Assembly (NCBI RefSeq): GCF_031180965.1
Contig: NZ_JAPSLH010000012.1
Span: 1-64,000 of the forward strand
Reading direction: 5' to 3'
Length of the DNA: 64,000 nt
DNA from: Chelativorans sp.
GTDB taxonomy: Bacteria; Pseudomonadota; Alphaproteobacteria; Rhizobiales; Rhizobiaceae
Of the stretch, positions 32,031 to 40,042 are shown one piece after another. How positions within the stretch are numbered: position 1 is the first letter of the stretch; each line of letters begins with the position of its first letter. The notes beneath the pieces are model-generated. The model had not been told where the DNA came from. It saw only the letters and a list, made by a program, of their open reading frames with translations, and did not search any database. Both the position numbers and the translations under genes were made by a program.

Positions 32031-32622
32031 AGATCGACGGGACGTTTATCGACCGCCTGCTCGACGTGATTGAGCACGACATCGTCCCAAGGACGCGGGC
32101 TGGCGTCGAAGTGGGCAACAAGATCTTCGCGCGGCGATCCTGAAGAAGAGCGATCTGTCGCTGGTACTGGCTGAAACCAATAACGAGCTGGAAAACCCGC
32201 TCTGGCACGGTGAAGTGCATACGCTGAAGCGGTTCTATGAGCTGCCGAAGGAGCAGCGGCCGGAGACGAGGGACTGCATCTTTCTTTCGACGCATGAACC
32301 CTGCTCGCTCTGTCTTTCCGCGATCACCTGGACCGGCTTCGACAATTTCTTCTATCTCTTCAGCCATGCGGATTCGCGCGACGCCTTCGCGATCCCGCAC
32401 GATCTTAAGATCCTGAAGGAGGTTTTCCGGCTTGATCCTGGCGGCTATCCCGCCGAAAACGCCTTCTGGAAGAGTTTTTCCATCCCGGCGCTGGTCCGCG
32501 ATTTGCCGGAAGCCGACCGGCAGCGGCTGGAACCCCGGCTTGGCCGGATGTCGGAGATCTATGCCGAACTGTCAGGGGCCTATCAGCAGAGCAAGGCCGG
32601 GAACGACATTCCTCTCAATTGA
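32027..32622 (+). pseudogene. CMP/dCMP-deaminase-like zinc deaminase, broken by a -1 frameshift
   Basis: Starting at ATG 32027 (ATGA overlap with allA), the frame encodes MKIDGTFIDRLLDVIEHDIV...GVEVGNKIF and then hits TGA at 32141-32143. The continuation in the next frame, LKKSDLSLVLAETNNELENP and onward, carries the zinc-site WHGEV (HxE) and EPCSLC (PCxxC) motifs to a stop at 32622. Restoring one G near 32129-32131 (TTCGCGCG to TTCGGCGCG) joins the halves into one deaminase of about 198 residues. Either a sequencing error or a true pseudogene. Its place at the end of the allantoin operon suggests a purine or pyrimidine deaminase. Confidence 0.85.
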
Positions 32623-32646
32623 CGTCGCCTTGCTTCAAGGTCGTCT

Positions 32647-32668
32647 GGTATATATCATCATATATACC
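32647..32668. promoter_or_regulatory. AT-rich palindrome, probable relic vapBC operator
   Basis: Arms GGTATATAT (32647-32655) and ATATATACC (32660-32668) flank CATC. The AT-only core stands out in GC-rich DNA and resembles VapB-type antitoxin operators. It lies directly before the vapC remnant, while the vapB gene that should follow the operator is missing. Confidence 0.5.
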
Positions 32669-32684
32669 GCGTAGGAGGCGACGC

Positions 32685-33031
32685 AGCCCTGCTCTGGATC
32701 GGCGGATTGAAACCCACACCAAGCCGGAGCTCTGCGTGTCAGCAATAACCTACGGCGAGACGCGTTACGGTCTTGCCAGACGGCCTGATGCAGCCCGCCT
32801 CGCGGCTGCTGCTGCGGTATTGTTTCACCTGGTCGATATACTGCCATGGCTCCGGAAGTAGCGGACCGTTACGGCGAGGTGCGGGCCGAGCTGCGGCGTT
32901 TGGGCCGGATCCAGCCACTCGATTTGCTCATTGCCGCCCATGCTCTTCAGGTTGGCGCGACTCTGGTAACCAGCGATCGTGCTTTCCAGTTTGTGCCAGG
33001 GCTTGCTGTGGAGAACTGGCTCGAAACTTAG
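32685..33031 (+). pseudogene. VapC-like PIN-domain toxin remnant
   Basis: Translated pieces match a VapC ribonuclease: PELCVSAITYGETRYGLARRPDAARL and VDILPW in one frame, then APEVADRYGEVRAELRRLGR, PLDLLIAAHAL and GATLVTSDRAFQFVPGL in the next, to a stop at 33031. The frames join if one G is added at 32849-32850. The N-terminus with the first catalytic Asp (the usual LLDTN) is absent, and there is no vapB. This is therefore a non-functional toxin-antitoxin remnant even if the frameshift is a sequencing error. Its stop overlaps the end of the convergent pcaF gene. Confidence 0.85.
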
Positions 33032-34233
33032 ATTCGCTCCAGCGCCAGCGCGATGCCTTGGCCGACGCCGATGCACATCGTGGCAAGCGCCAGTTTTGCG
33101 CCGCGTTCCTTCAGCTCCAGTGCCGCCGTGCCGGAAATGCGCGCGCCTGACATGCCCAAGGGATGGCCGAGCGCGATCGCGCCGCCATTGGGGTTCACAT
33201 GCGCTGCGTCCTCGGGAATGCCCAGTTCGCGCAAGACGGCAATGCCCTGCGAGGCAAAGGCTTCGTTCAGTTCGATCACGTCAAAGTCCGAGGCCCGCAG
33301 CCCGAGCCGGGCGCAGAGCTTCTTCGTCGCCGGCGCAGGGCCGATTCCCATGACGCGCGGGGGCACTCCCGCCGTCGCGCCGCCGAGAATTCGGGCGATG
33401 GGCGTGAGGCCATATTTCCTTGCGGCGGCTTCCGAGGCGATGATGAGCGCGGCCGCGCCGTCGTTCACGCCGGAGGCGTTACCGGCCGTCACTGTGCCGC
33501 CCTCGCGGAAGGGCGTGGGGAGTTTTGCGAGTGCTTCTATGGTCGTGCCGGGGCGGGGATGCTCGTCCTTCTCCACCACGACCGGCTCGCCCTTGCGCTG
33601 CGGAATCTTCACCGGAACGATCTCTTTCGCCAGCCGCCCGTTCTCCTGCGCCGCGACCGCCTTGTCCTGGCTGCGCATCGCGAACGCGTCCTGGTCCGCG
33701 CGGCTCACGCGAAAATCTTCGGCCACGTTCTCGCCCGTCTCAGGCATGGAATCGACGCCGTATTGCTTCTTCATCAGCGGATTGACGAAGCGCCAGCCGA
33801 TGGTGGTGTCGTGAATCTCGGCATTGCGGGAAAAGGCCGTCTCCGCCTTGGGCAGCACGAAGGGCGCGCGGCTCATGGATTCCACGCCGCCGGCGATCAT
33901 CAGCTCGGCCTCGCCCGCCTTGATCGCGCGGGCTGCGGTCGCCACAGCATCCATGCCCGAGCCGCAGAGCCGGTTGATCGTCGAGCCCGGTACCTCGACC
34001 GGCAGGCCGGCGAGGAGCACCGCCATGCGGGCCACATTGCGGTTGTCCTCGCCCGCCTGGTTGGCGCAGCCATAGAGCACGTCTTCCACCGCGGCCCAAT
34101 CCACGTCTTTATTGCGCTCCATCAGCGCCTTCAGCGGAATGGCGGCGAGGTCGTCAGCACGCACCGAGGAAAGCACGCCGCCGAAGCGGCCGATGGGCGT
34201 GCGGACGTAGTCGCAAATAAAGGCTTCAGCCAT
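33028..34233 (-). CDS. pcaF: 3-Oxoadipyl-CoA thiolase
   Basis: A 401-residue thiolase with nucleophilic Cys90 in INRLCGSGMDAV, the GHPLGMSGAR His motif and the second catalytic Cys in ATMCIGVGQG. EAFICDYVRTPIGRFGG at the N-terminus is typical of PcaF. It cleaves 3-oxoadipyl-CoA to succinyl-CoA and acetyl-CoA, the last step of the 3-oxoadipate pathway. Co-directional with pcaI and pcaJ (8-bp overlap with pcaJ), and an IclR-type regulator is divergent, which supports PcaF over a general acetyl-CoA acetyltransferase. Confidence 0.95.
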   Translation of the reverse strand: MAEAFICDYVRTPIGRFGGVLSSVRADDLAAIPLKALMERNKDVDWAAVEDVLYGCANQAGEDNRNVARMAVLLAGLPVEVPGSTINRLCGSGMDAVATAARAIKAGEAELMIAGGVESMSRAPFVLPKAETAFSRNAEIHDTTIGWRFVNPLMKKQYGVDSMPETGENVAEDFRVSRADQDAFAMRSQDKAVAAQENGRLAKEIVPVKIPQRKGEPVVVEKDEHPRPGTTIEALAKLPTPFREGGTVTAGNASGVNDGAAALIIASEAAARKYGLTPIARILGGATAGVPPRVMGIGPAPATKKLCARLGLRASDFDVIELNEAFASQGIAVLRELGIPEDAAHVNPNGGAIALGHPLGMSGARISGTAALELKERGAKLALATMCIGVGQGIALALERI

Positions 34234-35041
34234 CCTTGGATCCTCTCTTGGCGGCCGGGCTGTCCGTGCCTTTGTGCGCTGCGTCGGTACGCGCCTTCAA
34301 GTCGCGCAAGGTTTTCAGCTCCAGCTCGGTCGGCGGCGGCGTCTCGTCGAGCTGTTCGGCGAATTTCACCCTCCAGCCGCATGTCTCCTGCACCATCTCG
34401 CGCGTGACGCCCGGATGGAGCGATACGACCGTGAATTCCTTCGTCTCCGGATCGGGCTTCCAGATGGCGAGGTCAGTGATGAGCAGCGTCGGGCCCTCGG
34501 TCTCGATCCCCAGCCGCTTGCGGTGGTCGCCGCCGTCTCCGTGGCCGAAGGAGGTGTAAAAATCGATCTTTTCCACCATGCCGCGCTTCGATTGCGCCAT
34601 GGTGATGTAGACCTGCTGGGACGATGTGGCGATCTCCGGCGCCCCGCCGCCGCCCGGCAGCCGCGTTTTGGGTTTGTGGTAGTCGCCGATGACGGTGGTG
34701 TTGATGTTGCCGTATTTGTCCAGCTGGGCTGCGCCAAGGAAGCCGATGGTGATGCGCCCGCCCTGCAACCAGTAGCGAAACATCTCCGGCACCGAAACGG
34801 TGGTGAGCGCGGTGTCGCAGAGCTCGCCATCGCCGATCGAGAGCGGCAGCACGTCGGGCGCGGTGCCTATGGTGCCGGATTCGTAGATCAGCGTGATGTC
34901 CGGCGCGTGCGTCAGCCGCGCCACGTTGCACGCCGCCGAAGGCGCGCCGATGCCGACGAAACACACGTCCTCGCTCGTCAGCGCCCGCGAGGCGGCGATG
35001 GTCATCATCTCATTGGGGGTGAAAGACTGCTCGTTCATCAT
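34226..35041 (-). CDS. pcaJ: 3-Oxoadipate CoA-transferase, beta subunit
   Basis: A 271-residue class I CoA-transferase subunit. ALTSEDVCFVGIGAPSAACNVARL at the N-terminus and IYESGTIGTAPDVLPLSIGD with the catalytic Glu in the ESG motif identify the beta chain; GGGGAPEIATSSQQVYI follows. The protein is a little longer than many PcaJ. The start is ATG 35041, overlapping the pcaI stop by four bases; the frame is open further up but only inside pcaI. With PcaI it moves CoA from succinyl-CoA to 3-oxoadipate. Confidence 0.94.
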   Translation of the reverse strand: MMNEQSFTPNEMMTIAASRALTSEDVCFVGIGAPSAACNVARLTHAPDITLIYESGTIGTAPDVLPLSIGDGELCDTALTTVSVPEMFRYWLQGGRITIGFLGAAQLDKYGNINTTVIGDYHKPKTRLPGGGGAPEIATSSQQVYITMAQSKRGMVEKIDFYTSFGHGDGGDHRKRLGIETEGPTLLITDLAIWKPDPETKEFTVVSLHPGVTREMVQETCGWRVKFAEQLDETPPPTELELKTLRDLKARTDAAHKGTDSPAAKRGSKDG

Positions 35042-35892
35042 GCCACCCTCAGCTTTGCCACGCGTCCTGCGAAATCTTCCGGCTTCGCCTTCATCACATG
35101 CTCTTCCATCCAGGTGCGGAAGCGGTCGCGGTCGGCAGCGATCTCGTCCCATTCCAGATAGGAGGCATTGTCACGCGCGTAATAGCCATGCGTGTAGGAG
35201 GGGTGGGCTCCGCCCGGCACAACCGAAATGGCGGTGACCGTCCAGTGCGGGAGGATGCACAGGTTCGGATGCAGACCGTCGAAGCTGTCGACTACTTCCT
35301 CGACCGTCACAACCGCGCGTTTGGCCGCCAGCACCGCCTCCTTCTGGATGCCGATGATGCCTTCGATCAGCACGTTGCCCTTCCTGTCCGCCTTCTGGGC
35401 GTGGATGAAGGTCACGTCCGGCCGCACCGCCGGCACCGCCGCCAGCACCTCCCCGGTAAAGGGGCAGGTGACGTTTCTGATGTTCGGGTTGACCTCGGGC
35501 AGGCCCGCGCCGCGATAGCCGCGGAAGACTGCGCAGGGGAGCCCTGCGGCACCCGCTTCGTAGGCATTTGCCATGGCGGCATGGGAATGCTCCTCCACCT
35601 CGATCACATGCGGCCAGCCATTCTCCACCGCATCACGGACACGGCGCAGGAGGCCGACCCCCGGATTGCCCGCATAGGAGAAGACGAGCTTCCTCGCCAT
35701 GCCCATCCCGACCATCTGGTCATAGACGACGTCCGGCGTCATGCGGATGAGGGTGAGATCCCTAAAAACCTGACGGATCGCCTCATGGGCGGCTGCGGTC
35801 GGGATGAGATGGGTGAAGCCCTCAAAGGCGGCAACATCGCCATCCCTGAGATTTTCCCGAACCGCCTGATCAAGCGGCATGAAGCGGGCCAT
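35038..35892 (-). CDS. pcaI: 3-Oxoadipate CoA-transferase, alpha subunit
   Basis: A 284-residue class I CoA-transferase alpha chain. GDVAAFEGFTHLIPTAAAHEAIRQ stands at the glycine-rich CoA loop, followed by KLVFSYAGNPGVGLLRRVRDAV and FIHAQKADRKGNVLIEG. The start used is ATG 35892 (MARFMPLDQAV); an upstream in-frame start would run through the operator palindrome. First gene of pcaIJF, divergent from the regulator. It pairs with PcaJ. Confidence 0.93.
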   Translation of the reverse strand: MARFMPLDQAVRENLRDGDVAAFEGFTHLIPTAAAHEAIRQVFRDLTLIRMTPDVVYDQMVGMGMARKLVFSYAGNPGVGLLRRVRDAVENGWPHVIEVEEHSHAAMANAYEAGAAGLPCAVFRGYRGAGLPEVNPNIRNVTCPFTGEVLAAVPAVRPDVTFIHAQKADRKGNVLIEGIIGIQKEAVLAAKRAVVTVEEVVDSFDGLHPNLCILPHWTVTAISVVPGGAHPSYTHGYYARDNASYLEWDEIAADRDRFRTWMEEHVMKAKPEDFAGRVAKLRVA

Positions 35893-35904
35893 ATCGCCTC
35901 CAGA

Positions 35905-35921
35905 TGTTCGTATTGCGAACA
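35905..35921. promoter_or_regulatory. PcaR-type operator palindrome
   Basis: TGTTCG (35905-35910) and CGAACA (35916-35921) flank TATTG in the 56-bp divergent gap between pcaI and the IclR regulator. The GTTCG half-site resembles the PcaR/IclR binding sites I know from pca operons. The dyad lies 13 bp from the pcaI start and 27 bp from the regulator start, so one protein could control both. Confidence 0.65.
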
Positions 35922-35948
35922 TAAGTTTTGTATGCGATACGTAGATAG

Positions 35949-36746
35949 ATGAGCCAGGTTCTGGAGTCAACGCAGAAGGCGGAGCCCGAAGACCGCGATC
36001 TGGTGGGATCGCTGGCCAAGGGCCTGCGCGTTTTGGACATTCTGGCCGGCGCGCCCTCGGGCCTGCGGCTCACGGAAGTTGCCGAGGCGGCGCGACTGAC
36101 GCGCGCCGGCGCCCGCCGACTGCTCCTGACGCTGGTCGCCGAAGGCTATGCGAGGCAGGAGGGGCGCCTCTTCCTGCTCTCCGCCAAGCTGCTGTCGCTC
36201 ACCCGCGCCTGGCTCGGCGGGGCGCCGCTCTGGGCCTACGCGGAGCCGGTGATGCGCGAGGTCTCGCAGGCGCTCGGCGAATCCTGCTCGGCCGCGGTGC
36301 TCGAAGGGGAGGATGTCGTCTATGTGGCGCGCGTTGCGGGCCGGCGCATCGTATCGGTGTCCCTGTCCGTCGGAGCGCGGCTCCCGGCCTACTGCACGTC
36401 CATGGGGCGAGTGCTTCTTTCAGATCTGGACGATGCCGAACTCGCCCGTTTTCTGAGCAAGGCGGCGATCCGCGCCAACACACCCAAGACGATCACCGAC
36501 CGGGAGGCGCTTGCCGATCGTGTGGCTGAAGCGCGGCGGGCCGGCTACGCCATCGTCGACGAGGAACTGGAGCTGGGGCTCCGGTCGATCGCGGTGCCGG
36601 TGCGCGCCCGCTCGGGACGCGTCGTGGCGGCAATCAACGTGTCCACGCAATCCGCGCGGTTTTCCTGCGACGAGATGCGCGAGGTCATCCTGCCGCCGCT
36701 TCTCGAGGCGGCCGCAAAAATCGAGGATTTCCTGGCGCTGCAATAG
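35949..36746 (+). CDS. pcaR: IclR-family regulator, PcaR-like
   Basis: A 265-residue IclR protein. The winged HTH spans about residues 20-80 (SLAKGLRVLDILAGAPSGLRLTEVAEAARLTRAGARRLLLTL), and the effector domain follows (SQALGESCSAAVLEGEDVVYVARV, YCTSMGRVLLS, GYAIVDEELELGLRSIAVPV). It is divergent from pcaIJF with a shared palindrome, which fits PcaR, the 3-oxoadipate-responsive regulator. The name rests mostly on context, because other aromatic IclR regulators (PobR, CatR-like) look similar. Confidence 0.88.
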   Translation: MSQVLESTQKAEPEDRDLVGSLAKGLRVLDILAGAPSGLRLTEVAEAARLTRAGARRLLLTLVAEGYARQEGRLFLLSAKLLSLTRAWLGGAPLWAYAEPVMREVSQALGESCSAAVLEGEDVVYVARVAGRRIVSVSLSVGARLPAYCTSMGRVLLSDLDDAELARFLSKAAIRANTPKTITDREALADRVAEARRAGYAIVDEELELGLRSIAVPVRARSGRVVAAINVSTQSARFSCDEMREVILPPLLEAAAKIEDFLALQ

Positions 36747-36760
36747 GGGGCGGAGCGCAC

Positions 36761-36985
36761 TCATGCGGCGCTCCTGGAGTCCCTTCCCTGATCGGCGGGA
36801 TCGAGCATCTCGCGCATTTTGCGGACGAGGCGCTCCTGCAGGCGCGCATGCAGAAGCTTTTCCCAGGCCGGATCGCCGGCCGCCTTTGCATGGGGCATCG
36901 ACAGGAGCGTATCGATGACGGATGCGCGATCATCGCGCGCCAGCAGCGCATCGATCTCCGCCTCCAGTTCCTCATCCAGCTTCAT
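36761..36985 (-). CDS. Small conserved-looking cytoplasmic protein
   Basis: A 74-residue acidic helical protein (MKLDEELEAEIDALLARDD..., RLVRKMREMLDP) behind a very good GGAGGC ribosome binding site five bases before the ATG. It is downstream of xylA on the same strand and converges on pcaR with 14 bp between the stops. I do not recognise the family. The strong translation signal and sensible composition support a real gene; its function is unknown. Confidence 0.55.
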   Translation of the reverse strand: MKLDEELEAEIDALLARDDRASVIDTLLSMPHAKAAGDPAWEKLLHARLQERLVRKMREMLDPADQGRDSRSAA

Positions 36986-37098
36986 GATGCGCCTCCAAAT
37001 CAGGAGCGGGATTTCTCTCTCCCGATCCTGTCTGCATAAAGGCGCGGCGATGAAGATTTGACGACAGTCCGCCGGGAAATTCGGCGGCGTGCAGCCGG

Positions 37099-38409
37099 CT
37101 AAACGTAACGATTCACAACGTTTTCCAGCTTCTCCTGACGGCCGGAGCGCGGCTTGGGGTCAAGATTCGCGCGGACCACGCGCTCGGCGATTTGCTCCAA
37201 TGTGCGCTGGCCAGCGAGCATCGCCTGCGCTTCAGCATCACTCCATCCGGCATACCGCTCTTCAAGCGGGCCGCTCAGCGTCTTGTCCTCAATCATCCGA
37301 GCGGCGGCCTTCAAGCCGCGAGCGCAAATGTCCATGCCGCCGATATGGGCAGCAATCAGATCCTCCGGATCCAGCGACTGGCGGCGCAGCTTCGCGTCGA
37401 AATTCGTACCGCCGGTCGTGAAGCCGCCAGCCTGCAGCACGTAGTAGTAAGCCAAGGCGGCCTCGGGCGCATTGTTCGGAAACTGGTCGGTGTCCCAGCC
37501 CGACTGGTAGTCGTTGCGGTTCATGTCGATCGACCCGAAAATGCCGAGGGCGGCGGCCAGCGCCAGTTCGTGCTCGAAGGAGTGGCCGGCAAGCAGCGCA
37601 TGGCCCTGCTCGATGTTCACCTTCACCTCGTTTTCCAGCCCATAGCGCTTCAAGAAACCGTAGACCGTCCCGACGTCGAAGTCATACTGATGCTTGGTGG
37701 GCTCCTGCGGCTTCGGCTCGATGAGGATCGTGCCCTTGAAGCCCGTCCTGTGCTTATAGTCGACCACCAGATTCAGGAAGCGCCCGAGTTGGTCGAGTTC
37801 GCGGCTCATATCGGTGTTGAGCAGCGTCTCATAGCCCTCGCGTCCGCCCCACAACACGTAGTTCTCGCCATCGAGCCGCTTCGTCACGTCCATGCAGGCT
37901 TTCACGGTTGCGGCCGCATAGGCGAATACATCCGGGTCGGGATTGGTGGCGGCACCGGCCATGTAGCGCCTGTGGGAGAAAAGATTCGCGGTGCCCCAAA
38001 GGAGCTTCACACCGGTCTTTTCCATCTTCGCGGCGAAGTAGTCGGCGATCTCGTTCAACCGATCCACGCTCTCGGAGAAGGACGCTCCTTCCGGCCGCAC
38101 GTCATGGTCATGGAAGGTGAAGAACGGCGCGCCAAGAATCTCGAACATCTCGAAGGCGACGTCGGCCTTGAGTTTCGCGTTTTCCATCGTGTCGCCGAAC
38201 CACGGACGCTCGAAGGTCTGGCCGCCGAAAGGATCGCCGCCCGGCCAGACGAAATTGTGCCAATAGCAGACGGCGAAGCGAAGATGGTCCTCAAGGCGCT
38301 TTCCGAGCACGACCTCATCGGGATTGTAGTGGCGGAAGGCCAGCGGATTGTCGCTTTCGGGCCCTTCGTAGCGGATGGGTTTGAGGTCGCCGAAAAAACC
38401 TGTGCTCAC
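37099..38409 (-). CDS. xylA: Xylose isomerase
   Basis: A 436-residue class II xylose isomerase. The signature [12 protein letters not shown] carries the catalytic His-Asp pair near residue 101, and [15 protein letters not shown] holds metal ligands; [18 protein letters not shown] and [16 protein letters not shown] are also typical. It converts D-xylose to D-xylulose. The gene follows xylB with a 4-bp overlap, so kinase precedes isomerase. A GC hairpin CCGCCG/CGGCGG (37069-37087) lies just beyond the stop but has no T tract. Confidence 0.97.
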   Translation of the reverse strand: MSTGFFGDLKPIRYEGPESDNPLAFRHYNPDEVVLGKRLEDHLRFAVCYWHNFVWPGGDPFGGQTFERPWFGDTMENAKLKADVAFEMFEILGAPFFTFHDHDVRPEGASFSESVDRLNEIADYFAAKMEKTGVKLLWGTANLFSHRRYMAGAATNPDPDVFAYAAATVKACMDVTKRLDGENYVLWGGREGYETLLNTDMSRELDQLGRFLNLVVDYKHRTGFKGTILIEPKPQEPTKHQYDFDVGTVYGFLKRYGLENEVKVNIEQGHALLAGHSFEHELALAAALGIFGSIDMNRNDYQSGWDTDQFPNNAPEAALAYYYVLQAGGFTTGGTNFDAKLRRQSLDPEDLIAAHIGGMDICARGLKAAARMIEDKTLSGPLEERYAGWSDAEAQAMLAGQRTLEQIAERVVRANLDPKPRSGRQEKLENVVNRYV

Positions 38410-39860
38410 GATGAAACTCCTCGGATGGCTGGGTAGAGGTCGCGGTAGCGGCGATAGCTCGCCTCGAAGGCTGGAGCGAGCGCGCGGTCGGGCTCGACTG
38501 TCGCAGAAATTCTCGGCGGCGTGCAGACGGAAAGCGGATCAGCGCCTTCGGCGGCGATGAGGCCGAGCCGAGCGGCGCCGAAGGCCGCGCCGAAATCGCC
38601 TTCGGCGGGCACGTCCACGGGAAGGTTCAGCGCCGTGGCGATCGCCTTCAGCCAGTAAGTGGAGCGGGAGCCGCCGCCGATCGCGGTCACGCGCGCAATG
38701 TCGGTGCCGGCTTGCTTCAGCGCTTCCAAGCTGTCGCGGAAGGCGAAGGCCACACCCTCGACCACCGCCTGGGTCAGCGCGGCGCGGTCGCTCTGATGCG
38801 ACAGGCCTGTGAGGCTGCCGCGGATCACCGCGTCGTTGTACGGCGTGCGCTCGCCGGAAAGATAGGGCAGGAAGGTTACGCCGGAGGGCGGCTTCAGCTC
38901 CTCGCCGAGTTCGGCCGTCAGCTCGCCCGCTTTGCGTCCGGTAATGCCTGCCAGCCAGTTGAGCGAATCGGTGGCGGAAAGGATCACACCCATCTGGTGC
39001 CATGTGTCCGGCAGCGCATGGCAGAATGTGTGCACCGCGCTCTCGGGATTGGGCAGATAGGCGCCGTTGGAGGCAAAGAGCACGCCGGATGTACCAAGCG
39101 AGACGAAGGCGGCGCCGGGCTCGACCGTGCCAGCGCCGCAGGCGGAGGCGGCGTTGTCGCCCGCGCCGCCGGCGACCGTGACACCGGCACCCAAGCCCCA
39201 GCTGCCGGCAAGCTCGCCGCGCAGCGTGCCGGCGCGCTCGGTGCCTTCCACGAGGCGCGGCATGTGGGTCTCGTCAAGGCCGGTGAAAGCGAGCAGCTCC
39301 GGCGACCAGCGGCGCTTTTCGACGTCCAGCCAGGAGGTGCCGGCCGCGTCGGACATTTCCGAAACGTGCTCGCCGGTCAGCCAGAGGCGCAGGTAGTCCT
39401 TGGGGAGAAGCACCTTCTTCGTCGCGGCGAAGATATCCGGCTCGTTGCGCCTGACCCATACAAGCTTGGGCGCGGTGAAACCGGGGAAGACAATGTTGCC
39501 GGTGACCTTCCGGAAGCGCGGATCGGAGTCGAGCTCTGCCGCTTCCGCATGGCTGCGCGTGTCGTTCCAAAGAATGCAGGGGCGCAGCGGCCGGTCCGAG
39601 GCATCGAGCAGCGTGGCACCATGCATCTGGCCGGAAAGGCCGATGCCTTTTACAGCCGCCAGTGCCTCGCCATGGGAAGCCTTCAGTGCGCCGATGGCCT
39701 CGTCGGCAGCGCGGATCCAGTCCGCAGGATGCTGTTCCGACCATCCGGAATGGGGGCGGGAAACCTCGAGCGCGACCGTCGCCGAGGCGACAATCCGCTG
39801 GGCGCCGTCAAGCAAGAGCGCCTTGATCCCGGACGTGCCGAGATCGAGACCCAGATACAT
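38406..39860 (-). CDS. xylB: Xylulokinase
   Basis: A 484-residue FGGY-family kinase. The N-terminal [18 protein letters not shown] is the ATP-fold start, with [24 protein letters not shown] and the C-terminal [24 protein letters not shown]. It phosphorylates D-xylulose to xylulose 5-phosphate for the pentose phosphate pathway. ATG 39860 follows GGAGGAGAAG; an open frame continues 20 codons further into the operator. First gene of the xylBA operon, divergent from a 2-hydroxyacid dehydrogenase gene. Confidence 0.95.
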   Translation of the reverse strand: MYLGLDLGTSGIKALLLDGAQRIVASATVALEVSRPHSGWSEQHPADWIRAADEAIGALKASHGEALAAVKGIGLSGQMHGATLLDASDRPLRPCILWNDTRSHAEAAELDSDPRFRKVTGNIVFPGFTAPKLVWVRRNEPDIFAATKKVLLPKDYLRLWLTGEHVSEMSDAAGTSWLDVEKRRWSPELLAFTGLDETHMPRLVEGTERAGTLRGELAGSWGLGAGVTVAGGAGDNAASACGAGTVEPGAAFVSLGTSGVLFASNGAYLPNPESAVHTFCHALPDTWHQMGVILSATDSLNWLAGITGRKAGELTAELGEELKPPSGVTFLPYLSGERTPYNDAVIRGSLTGLSHQSDRAALTQAVVEGVAFAFRDSLEALKQAGTDIARVTAIGGGSRSTYWLKAIATALNLPVDVPAEGDFGAAFGAARLGLIAAEGADPLSVCTPPRISATVEPDRALAPAFEASYRRYRDLYPAIRGVSS

Positions 39861-39889
39861 CTTCTCCTCCCAGGCGCGCAGCGCGCCGT

Positions 39890-39914
39890 ATTTATTTCGG
39901 GTTCCGAAACAAAT
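39890..39914. promoter_or_regulatory. Palindromic operator upstream of xylBA
   Basis: Arm ATTTATTTCGG (39890-39900) and arm CCGAAACAAAT (39904-39914) are separated by GTT; only one of the eleven pairs fails. AT-rich ends with a CCGAAA core resemble the ROK-type XylR operators known from rhizobia. It lies 29 bp before the xylB ATG. No xylR gene is in the window. Confidence 0.65.
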
Positions 39915-40042
39915 ATGCACAAGTGTCGGACGGAAGCAATTGGCCAGGACAGCCGAGAGGTCTTTCGCTGCCCGGGAGGTGGCGCTTCGGCTCCGTTGCG
40001 ACTAGAAATCCTCGTCTGCCAGAGCGGAGAGAGGGAGCGGCT

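Noticed and set aside
32129-32143. Programmed ribosomal frameshift in the deaminase gene
   Set aside because: No slippery heptamer or downstream pseudoknot is evident at the site; a one-base deletion is simpler.
35042-35152. Longer N-terminus for pcaJ
   Set aside because: The added residues are translated from inside pcaI in another frame and lack family similarity.
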